DNA of 17,756 nt from Synechococcales cyanobacterium PMM_0003 (GTDB lineage: Bacteria; Cyanobacteriota; Cyanobacteriia; Pseudanabaenales; Pseudanabaenaceae): assembly GCA_949128015.1 (NCBI GenBank), contig CASBRC010000461.1:1-17756 (forward strand), written 5' to 3'. The notes beneath the pieces were generated by a model. That model had not been told where the DNA came from and made no database searches. It saw only the letters and a program-made list of their open reading frames with translations. The position numbers and the translations under genes are program-made. Positions 8,101-13,674 of the stretch are shown here, piece after piece. Position 1 is the first letter of the stretch, and every line of letters starts with the position of its first letter.

Positions 8101-8451
8101 CTATTGCAGCGATCGCAATTTATCAATGGTTAAACCTGTCATTTGACAAATAGTTTGCTCATCCAGAACACCCAGCAACTTTTTAGCAATTTCATAAGCT
8201 TTCTCTTCCCGTCCCTGCTCTAGCCCTTGCTCTAGCCCTTGCTCTAGTCCTTGCTCTAGTCCTTGCTCTAGCCCTTGCTCTAGCCCTTGCTCTAGTCCTT
8301 GCTCTAGTCCTTGACGCAAAGCTTTTGTGATAACTCCACGCTGGTCTTGAATAAAAATTTCACTTTTCTCTTGATCTTCTAATTCATCAAGGGTCAGATT
8401 AGCTTGATTTGCGATATAAAAAGCTTTTTTAATTTCAGGTATGGCTTCCAT
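8101..8451 (-). CDS. Candidate internal in-frame product of the Rpn gene (RpnS-like antitoxin)
   Basis: This is a possible separately translated C-terminal fragment of 116 residues starting at the in-frame ATG for Met197 (MEAIPEIKKAF), containing the helical region, the eight GLEQ repeats and the tail but not the nuclease core. The idea rests on the gene-within-gene organisation known for Rpn proteins. The sequence itself offers only the ATG; no good Shine-Dalgarno precedes it. A TTG at Leu241, about 14 nt after a GGAG, is an alternative start with poor spacing. Confidence 0.3.
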   Translation of the reverse strand: MEAIPEIKKAFYIANQANLTLDELEDQEKSEIFIQDQRGVITKALRQGLEQGLEQGLEQGLEQGLEQGLEQGLEQGLEQGREEKAYEIAKKLLGVLDEQTICQMTGLTIDKLRSLQ

Positions 8452-9039
8452 TGAGGCAGGGACTTCATTTAATTTTCTGGCTCTGTTTAGGAAATAGAGC
8501 CATTTATCTACAATAGTTTCTAGATCTGATAGATTTCTCTTAAACTTAGGAAGTTCCACAAAAATTAATTCGATGTCATAAATAGGATAGTCGATTAAAA
8601 AGTCTTTTTCTTTGAGAACAAATCTGGAAGTGATATTACTTAGTTCTGCAAACATGACAAAATCTGTAATCGTTAGTGCAATTACGGGATTGAGTAAGTT
8701 ATAGCTTTGTCCAGAGCTTAGCTGAGTTGAGTAAGACTTAGCAGCGTTGTATAAAATTCGTTTCTCAAAACCTTCTACGTTCAAGACTTGCATCTCAATG
8801 ATTACTGTGCGCTGTTCGCCTGTTTCAGAGTCTGTGATTTTTGCTTTAATATCAAGGTAGGTGTCTTTTACTCCACGAATCTTGGGGGCAAGGTAAGGAT
8901 TGAGGATTTCTAAGTCATGGATAACGGGCTGCTCTTCGTAAATTAGAGCATTAAGAAAGCTGATCAAAATATCTTTATTACCTTCAGAGCCAAAGATTTT
9001 TTTGAAGGCAAAATCTATTTTAGGATTGATGAATATCAT
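8101..9039 (-). CDS. Rpn family recombination-promoting nuclease / PD-(D/E)XK nuclease family transposase, with eight GLEQ repeats
   Basis: Rpn proteins are PD-(D/E)XK DNA endonucleases. As I recall, characterised enterobacterial members are phage-defence toxins neutralised by a separately translated C-terminal fragment, and the dimer helix of that fragment carries four-residue repeats of variable number. This 312-residue protein opens with MIFINPKIDFAFKKIFGSEGNKDILISFLNALI, here cited as residues 1-33. The likely catalytic residues are Asp63 in YLDIKAK and Glu82/Gln84 in VIIEMQV, the ExQ variant of the nuclease motif. A helical region (about 165-240) leads to eight exact GLEQ units (244-275), then a short tail (276-312) with QMTGLTIDKLRSLQ. 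The ATG at 9037-9039 has no Shine-Dalgarno. It is a single gene convergent with the symporter, with no transposon ends around it. Family assignment is firm; the defence role here is inference from relatives. Confidence 0.85.
   Translation of the reverse strand: MIFINPKIDFAFKKIFGSEGNKDILISFLNALIYEEQPVIHDLEILNPYLAPKIRGVKDTYLDIKAKITDSETGEQRTVIIEMQVLNVEGFEKRILYNAAKSYSTQLSSGQSYNLLNPVIALTITDFVMFAELSNITSRFVLKEKDFLIDYPIYDIELIFVELPKFKRNLSDLETIVDKWLYFLNRARKLNEVPASMEAIPEIKKAFYIANQANLTLDELEDQEKSEIFIQDQRGVITKALRQGLEQGLEQGLEQGLEQGLEQGLEQGLEQGLEQGREEKAYEIAKKLLGVLDEQTICQMTGLTIDKLRSLQ
8215..8310 (-). repeat. Eight tandem 12-bp units encoding GLEQ
   Basis: Eight direct 12-bp units (coding strand GGR-CTA-GAG-CAR) encode GLEQ x8 inside the Rpn gene. 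Along the plus strand the glycine codon complement alternates CCC, CCC, TCC, TCC, CCC, CCC, TCC, TCC, so the array has a 48-bp higher-order period. This suggests that a four-unit block was duplicated. Such arrays change length easily by slippage or unequal recombination without shifting the frame. Confidence 0.95.
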
Positions 9040-9086
9040 ATATTTTGTTGCGATCGCATATTGTTATTGTATCCATATTTTGTGAG

Positions 9087-10253
9087 TTAGAATCCACGCA
9101 CATCTTGAGGTAGGAAGGCGCGATCGCTTGGCAACATGGCGACAGGTTCGGTCAAGGTAAAGTCACCTTTGACGATCCAATCTTTGAGAGTTTTGGCAGC
9201 TTCTTCGGATAAATGTAAGCTGGCTAGAGGTGCGGTGCGGACGGTTGTACCTGCGATCGCAATTTTGCCAGACTTAAGCTGAGCATAGGAAACAGAACCA
9301 AAAATCGGGCGCACTCGACGTGGAATTGAGAAATCGATTACTGGTGCAACTAATTGCTCGTCAAGGACTGCTGCTCTAGCTACGACTTCTTCATTAATTA
9401 CAGGAAGTGGCACGGCGACACCCATCATTAGTGATGCGCCATAGTTGCGGAAGTAGCAGCCGCGCACCCATTCAGGAGTCATTTGCTTAGCATCACCAAT
9501 GAGGGCAAGGGTTGCGGCGGGTCCAATGGGAGTACGATTTTCTAAGCGTTTTTGTAATGGAAAGTGCTGTGTTCCTTCCCATGCGACATAGCCGATGCCG
9601 CCACCCATAAAGATGCGCGTACCAATGCCAATCAATTGCAGATCGGGATCGTTCCATAATGGCGAAATTGCCCCTGGATTGGAATAAACGGCATTACCTA
9701 AGCGGGGTTGCAAGGGACCCAGATATGTATAGAGTGTTTCTTCACCGCCATTTACGCCGACAATAAAGTTTTGATAGAGATTGCGGGGATTAAAGAGATA
9801 GAACTGATTAATGGAATCTTTGGTAATTGTGGTTTCAAAATTGGCACGGGGATAGCAATCATTAGGATGTCCGATCGCTTTAAAGCTAACTGTCTTACCT
9901 GCGATCAAATCTGCGATCGCATGTCCACCGCCGCGAAATTGGGGTGCTTCATCGGTAGGATCGGGTTCTTGAGTTGCGCCTAAATAAATATCAACTGCGC
10001 CAAACCCTGCATAGGCGGGTACGCCATCAATCCAGCAAGTGCGAATTTTGATCGGCGGATCGGTATGTCCTAGGTTGATAATTGCGCCTGATGACTCCAT
10101 CGGCTCGAATGTGCCTGTAACGATCACATCGACTTTTTTGGTCGCTTGAGTAACACCAACCTCTGCGACAAGGGCTTTGAGTTCAGTAGCCGTGAGGACT
10201 TTGGCTTTACCTACTTTGATTTTGTCGTTAATATCGGCGATCGTTTGGGACAT
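9087..10253 (-). CDS. Homocysteine biosynthesis protein, DUF39 family
   Basis: The DUF39 (HcyBio) family includes the methanogen protein MA1821, needed for making homocysteine from aspartate semialdehyde and a sulfur donor without the usual O-acyl-homoserine route. The 388-residue protein matches the DUF39 core throughout: VIVTGTFEPMESSGAIIN (43-60), KIRTCWIDGVPAYAGFGAVD (69-88), HPNDCYPRANFETT (129-142), GTRIFMGGGIGYVAWEGTQH (211-230) and EWVRGCYFRNYGASLMMGVA (261-280). Cys73, Cys133 and Cys266 are candidates for persulfide chemistry. No C-terminal CBS or ferredoxin domain is present, so it is the short single-domain form. The ATG at 10251-10253 (MSQTIADIND) is preceded by no Shine-Dalgarno. 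It lies on the same strand as the YbjN gene 101 bp upstream and near divergent metK, a context consistent with methionine-cycle metabolism. Confidence 0.85.
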   Translation of the reverse strand: MSQTIADINDKIKVGKAKVLTATELKALVAEVGVTQATKKVDVIVTGTFEPMESSGAIINLGHTDPPIKIRTCWIDGVPAYAGFGAVDIYLGATQEPDPTDEAPQFRGGGHAIADLIAGKTVSFKAIGHPNDCYPRANFETTITKDSINQFYLFNPRNLYQNFIVGVNGGEETLYTYLGPLQPRLGNAVYSNPGAISPLWNDPDLQLIGIGTRIFMGGGIGYVAWEGTQHFPLQKRLENRTPIGPAATLALIGDAKQMTPEWVRGCYFRNYGASLMMGVAVPLPVINEEVVARAAVLDEQLVAPVIDFSIPRRVRPIFGSVSYAQLKSGKIAIAGTTVRTAPLASLHLSEEAAKTLKDWIVKGDFTLTEPVAMLPSDRAFLPQDVRGF

Positions 10254-10354
10254 AGGAGTTTGCTAAATGGCAGTCATCTAGCAATATAGCGCTTTACGCT
10301 TTCCCCAAAACAAAAAGTTAGACGTGCCTCGATACCTATCTTTTTTTACGTTTT

Positions 10355-10846
10355 TTACAATGACCAACCATTACTTGATAATGTACCTGCATGAATGCGA
10401 TCTAAGGCACGTTTACCACCCCAGCGATCGACAATTTTATCGTCATAGTCATCGGCAATTTCCATCACCGCCTTAACTGAGGCTTGCAACTCTTTGAGAT
10501 CACAAGTCGAGCCAACAATTGAGTGCTCAAAAAGAATCTCACTGTCTGGCGATATACCAAAAGCTCCAAAAATCATCTTGGCATTTTCTTCGAGTAAATA
10601 TCGCATCAAGTCTGGTTTTAACTCTGCGCCAACTACGACATATGATCGCGTATTAATAATTGCATCATCCCCATCCCAAGGAAAAATCAATACTTCCACC
10701 AGCGCCGATCCCGTAAAGATCCCTAATCCTGGAACATCTTGGCGAGCGCAGGGACATTTGCCAAATATCTCTTGCATCCACGTTAATACTTTTTCATAAC
10801 AGGCTTCTTGAGCAGTAGTTTCAAATTTCAAGTTATTTGACTCCAT
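10355..10846 (-). CDS. YbjN domain-containing protein
   Basis: YbjN-domain proteins share the type III secretion chaperone (CesT/Tir-chaperone-like) fold. They are common single-domain proteins of unclear function in cyanobacteria, probably binding peptides or proteins in the cytoplasm. With the ATG at 10844-10846 (MESNNLKFET) the product is 163 residues. The YbjN pattern appears in PDLMRYLLEENAKMIFGAFG (78-97), SEILFEHSIVGSTCDLKEL (102-120) and AVMEIADDYDDKIVDRWGG (126-144). A CPC motif (31-33) and an acidic stretch WDGDD are also seen. The open frame continues 26 codons further upstream, but those residues are read from the right arm of a 65-bp palindrome and are not protein-like, so I reject the longer start. 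The palindrome would lie 35 nt ahead of the start, in the leader if transcription begins beyond it. Confidence 0.75.
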   Translation of the reverse strand: MESNNLKFETTAQEACYEKVLTWMQEIFGKCPCARQDVPGLGIFTGSALVEVLIFPWDGDDAIINTRSYVVVGAELKPDLMRYLLEENAKMIFGAFGISPDSEILFEHSIVGSTCDLKELQASVKAVMEIADDYDDKIVDRWGGKRALDRIHAGTLSSNGWSL

Positions 10847-10880
10847 GGGTTCAGAACACTTAGTGATTTTGGCAGTATAA

Positions 10881-10945
10881 AAACATAAAACCCGAAAAGC
10901 TGTGGTACGCGCTGCGCGTACCACAGCTTTTCGGGTTTTATGTTT
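10881..10945. repeat. 65-bp perfect palindrome between divergent ybjN-like gene and metK
   Basis: The arms 10881-10912 and 10914-10945 are exact reverse complements over 32 bp around a single T, with core GTACGCGC-T-GCGCGTAC. This is the longest perfect inverted repeat in the window. It sits between divergently transcribed genes, 35 nt upstream of the ybjN-like start and about 200 nt upstream of metK. A terminator role is therefore not the obvious explanation. The remaining spacer (10946-11130) is A/T rich with one HIP1 site; I see no riboswitch in it. Confidence 0.85.
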
Positions 10946-11130
10946 AATCAGACTATACCCATACGCAGTTACATTTTCATAGAGTTAATCAAATAATTTT
11001 TGAAATAATTTGCGATCGCATTAGTTGCCATTAAATCAGCAAAAACAAATAACGCCCCCCATAACCCCTTGTACTATGATGGATAAATCTTAAGAGATAC
11101 AAAAATTTTGCCTTATTACTTCTTGCGTTT

Positions 11131-11136
11131 AGGAGG
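11131..11136 (+). promoter_or_regulatory. Strong Shine-Dalgarno deciding a TTG start for metK
   Basis: AGGAGG lies 8 nt before TTG at 11145. It is one of the few full Shine-Dalgarno sequences in the window and marks the TTG as the real metK start; no in-frame ATG or GTG gives the expected N terminus. Confidence 0.85.
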
Positions 11137-11144
11137 AAACATAG

Positions 11145-12383
11145 TTGGCTAGTCGCTTTTTATTTACATCTGAATCGGTTACGGAAGGACATCCTGACAA
11201 GATTTGTGATCAGATTTCCGATACGATTCTCGATACCTTATTGGCTCAAGATCCGCGATCGCGTGTCGCTGCCGAGGTTGTAGTTAACACTGGTCTGGTC
11301 TTGATCACTGGGGAAATCACCACCAAAGCGCATGTCAATTACGTTGATATTGCTCGTAAAAAAATTGCCGAAATTGGTTATACCAATGCTGACAATGGCT
11401 TTTCGGCAAATAGCTGTGCGGTGATGGTCGCGCTTGACGAGCAGTCACCAGACATTGCCCAAGGCGTAAACGTGGCGCATGAAGTCCGCACTGGTGCAGA
11501 AGAAGAAGCTGCCCTTGAAGCAATTGGCGCTGGCGACCAAGGCATTATGTTTGGCTATGCTTGCGATGAAACGCCTGAGTTTATGCCGATGCCGATCGCG
11601 ATCGCACACCGTTTAGCGCGTCAGTTATCAGTTGTTCGTAAAAATGGCACTTTGGCTTATTTGCGTCCCGATGGTAAAACTCAAGTCACCGTGGTTTATG
11701 AAGGTGATAAGCCCGTCGCGATCGATACGATCCTAATTTCTACGCAGCATGATGCCACGATCGATGGTATTAGCGATGAAGCCAAAGTACAGGAAAAAAT
11801 CAAAGCCGATCTTTGGACTCATGTAGTTTTACCTAGCTTTGCCGATACCTCGATCAAGCCTAATGATCAAACCCGCTATCTGGTTAACCCCACTGGCAAG
11901 TTTGTGATTGGTGGGCCACAAGGCGATTCAGGGCTAACGGGTCGCAAAATTATTGTCGATACTTATGGCGGCTATGCCCGTCATGGCGGCGGTGCTTTCT
12001 CAGGCAAAGATCCCACAAAGGTCGATCGCAGTGCTGCTTATGCAGCCCGTCATGCTGCTAAAAACATTGTGGCAGCAGGTTTGGCTAGTAAGTGCGAATT
12101 GCAAATTAGTTATGCGATCGGTGTAGCCCGTCCTACCAGTATGCACATCGAGACTTTTGGCACTGGCAAGGTTGATGAAGAAACTTTGCTGCGTTTGGTC
12201 AAAGATCATTTTGATTTACGCCCTGCGGCAATTATCAAAAATTTTGATTTGCAAAATTTACCAAGTGCTAGAAACGGTCGTTTTTATCAAGATGTCGCCG
12301 CCTATGGTCACATGGGACGTAACGATCTAGATCTGCCTTGGGAGTGTCTAGATAAAGTGGAAATCCTGAAAAAGAACGCTTAA
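11145..12383 (+). CDS. metK: S-adenosylmethionine synthetase (methionine adenosyltransferase)
   Basis: MetK makes S-adenosylmethionine from methionine and ATP, releasing phosphate and pyrophosphate; it works as a cytoplasmic tetramer with magnesium and potassium. The 412 residues are of normal length and contain the N-terminal SVTEGHPDK (11-19, catalytic His16 and Asp18), the ATP signature [12 protein letters not shown] (128-139) and the P-loop-like [20 protein letters not shown] (281-300). Family core motifs [20 protein letters not shown] (256-275) and [10 protein letters not shown] are also intact. Translation begins at TTG 11145 behind an AGGAGG, giving [15 protein letters not shown], a typical cyanobacterial start. 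A TAG triplet just before it excludes a longer frame. The gene is divergent from the ybjN-like gene and ends at a hairpin 4 nt after the stop. Confidence 0.97.
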   Translation: MASRFLFTSESVTEGHPDKICDQISDTILDTLLAQDPRSRVAAEVVVNTGLVLITGEITTKAHVNYVDIARKKIAEIGYTNADNGFSANSCAVMVALDEQSPDIAQGVNVAHEVRTGAEEEAALEAIGAGDQGIMFGYACDETPEFMPMPIAIAHRLARQLSVVRKNGTLAYLRPDGKTQVTVVYEGDKPVAIDTILISTQHDATIDGISDEAKVQEKIKADLWTHVVLPSFADTSIKPNDQTRYLVNPTGKFVIGGPQGDSGLTGRKIIVDTYGGYARHGGGAFSGKDPTKVDRSAAYAARHAAKNIVAAGLASKCELQISYAIGVARPTSMHIETFGTGKVDEETLLRLVKDHFDLRPAAIIKNFDLQNLPSARNGRFYQDVAAYGHMGRNDLDLPWECLDKVEILKKNA

Positions 12384-12387
12384 TTTA

Positions 12388-12428
12388 ACAAATAAGAAAG
12401 GCTCGCTTAGCGAGCCTTTCTTATTTGT
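12388..12428. terminator. Perfect 19-bp palindrome terminating metK
   Basis: The arms 12388-12406 and 12410-12428 are exact reverse complements around a TTA loop, with core GGCTCGC-TTA-GCGAGCC followed by TTTCTTATTT. This is a well-formed intrinsic terminator starting 4 nt after the metK stop, 41 nt ahead of the next gene's ATG. Confidence 0.85.
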
Positions 12429-12469
12429 GCGATGGTATTGTTGTGTTTGCGGTATATGTGCATCTAAAT

Positions 12470-13522
12470 ATGGAATATAAGAGACTTGGGACAAGTGAAC
12501 TTTTGGTGTCCGAAATTTGCTTAGGGACAATGACTTATGGTCAGCAAAACACGATCGCAGAAGCCCATGAGCAACTCGACTATGCGATCGCGCAGGGGAT
12601 CAACTTTATTGATACAGCCGAAATGTATCCCGTACCACCCAAGCCTGAGACTCAGGGTAGAACCGAGCAATATATTGGTGAATGGTTAGCCAAGCCACAA
12701 ATTAAGCAAAAACGCGATCAATTAATTATTGCGACCAAAATTATCGGCACTGGGCGCAATTACAAATGGTTACGCGATGATGCGATCGCTGCTCTAAGTC
12801 GCAAAAATATTCTGCAAGCTGTGGATGATAGCCTCAAGCGTTTACAAACTGACTATATCGATCTTTATCAAGTCCATTGGCCAGATCGCAATGTACCGAT
12901 GTTTGGGCAAGTGGGCTTCGATCCGCAGCAAGAGCGCGAGATGGTTAGTATTGCCGATCAATTAGAAACTTTTGCCGAATTGATTAAAGTCGGAAAAATT
13001 CGCTATCTGGGAGTCAGTAATGAAACTGCATGGGGTATTAGCGAATTTAGCCATACCGCAAAACAACTAGGATTGCCAAAGATTGTATCGATTCAAAATG
13101 CTTATAGTTTGCTCAATCGCACCTTTGACAGCGATCTTGCTGAAGCTTGTTATCGTGAACAGGTGAGCGTGCTTGCTTATAGTCCACTTGCTTTTGGGTA
13201 TTTATCTGGAAAATATGTCAAAGATTCGCCATCAGATACTCGTATAGCTCTATTTCCAAGTTTTGGGCAACGCTATAAAAAAGTGAATGTTAAGGTCGCG
13301 ACTGCTGCATATATTGCGATCGCCCAAAAACATGATTTAACGCCAACCCAATTAGCACTAGCATTTGTGCGGAGTCGCTGGTTTGTGGCAAGTACAATTA
13401 TTGGCGCGACCTCAATGGAACAACTCAAGGAAAATATCGACAGTGCTAATATCCAGTTAAGTGCTGAGATTTTGGCAGAAATCGACAGCATTCATGCTCG
13501 CTATTTTAATCCTGCACCTTAA
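12470..13522 (+). CDS. tas: Aldo/keto reductase, Tas-like
   Basis: This is an NADP(H)-dependent oxidoreductase of the aldo/keto reductase superfamily, reducing aldehydes or ketones in the cytoplasm. Physiological substrates of Tas-type enzymes are poorly defined. From the ATG at 12470 the protein is 350 residues, and the catalytic tetrad is visible: Asp48 and Tyr53 in FIDTAEMYP, Lys90 in IIATKI and His136 in LYQVHWP. The phrases LGTMTYGQQN (18-27), AEMYPVPPKPETQGRTEQYI (50-69) and SNETAWGI closely match my memory of E. coli Tas. Late cofactor-site residues appear in ATSMEQLKENI. An in-frame TTG at 12425 lies inside the metK terminator and would add 15 residues; I reject it because MEYKRLGTSELLVSEICLG is the family N terminus. 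It follows metK but is separated by a terminator, so it likely has its own promoter in the 41-nt gap or reads through at low level. Confidence 0.9.
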   Translation: MEYKRLGTSELLVSEICLGTMTYGQQNTIAEAHEQLDYAIAQGINFIDTAEMYPVPPKPETQGRTEQYIGEWLAKPQIKQKRDQLIIATKIIGTGRNYKWLRDDAIAALSRKNILQAVDDSLKRLQTDYIDLYQVHWPDRNVPMFGQVGFDPQQEREMVSIADQLETFAELIKVGKIRYLGVSNETAWGISEFSHTAKQLGLPKIVSIQNAYSLLNRTFDSDLAEACYREQVSVLAYSPLAFGYLSGKYVKDSPSDTRIALFPSFGQRYKKVNVKVATAAYIAIAQKHDLTPTQLALAFVRSRWFVASTIIGATSMEQLKENIDSANIQLSAEILAEIDSIHARYFNPAP

Positions 13523-13532
13523 CTACTCAATT

Positions 13533-13643
13533 TCTGAATCACGGATTTGCACGGATTTTGAGATTGCACGAATTTTCCATCTCCCGTCTTCTATCTATTG
13601 CAAATCTGTGACATCCCGTAATCTTTTTAATCCGTGATTCAGA
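13533..13643. repeat. 111-bp foldback repeat R2 downstream of the aldo/keto reductase
   Basis: The ends are inverted copies TCTGAATCACGGATT (13533-13547) and AATCCGTGATTCAGA (13629-13643), with partly matching inner arms (GATTGCACGAATT against AATCTGTGACATC) and a C/T-rich centre. It shares its ends and AATCTGTG words with R1 at 4641-4745. It lies 10 nt after the reductase stop and about 30 nt before the next ATG. Confidence 0.72.
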
Positions 13644-13674
13644 CATTTTCTTAAAAAATTAGTCCCCTAACCTC

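Noticed and set aside
8215..8310. Tandem array read as a CRISPR
   Set aside because: Units are 12 bp, contiguous, without spacers, and in frame inside a protein gene.
8101..9039. Rpn gene as part of an insertion sequence
   Set aside because: Despite the family being annotated as transposase-like, there are no terminal inverted repeats or target duplications flanking it; the nearby palindrome is a gene-end hairpin.
10847..10924. 26-codon upstream extension of the ybjN-like frame
   Set aside because: Part of it is read from the arm of a perfect palindrome and it is not conserved-looking; the ATG at 10846 is at the natural start.
10946..11130. SAM-responsive riboswitch upstream of metK
   Set aside because: The leader is A/T rich with no recognisable riboswitch helices or terminator before the ribosome site.
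12425..12469. Upstream TTG start of the aldo/keto reductase
   Set aside because: It lies inside the metK terminator hairpin, and the ATG at 12470 gives the canonical family N terminus.
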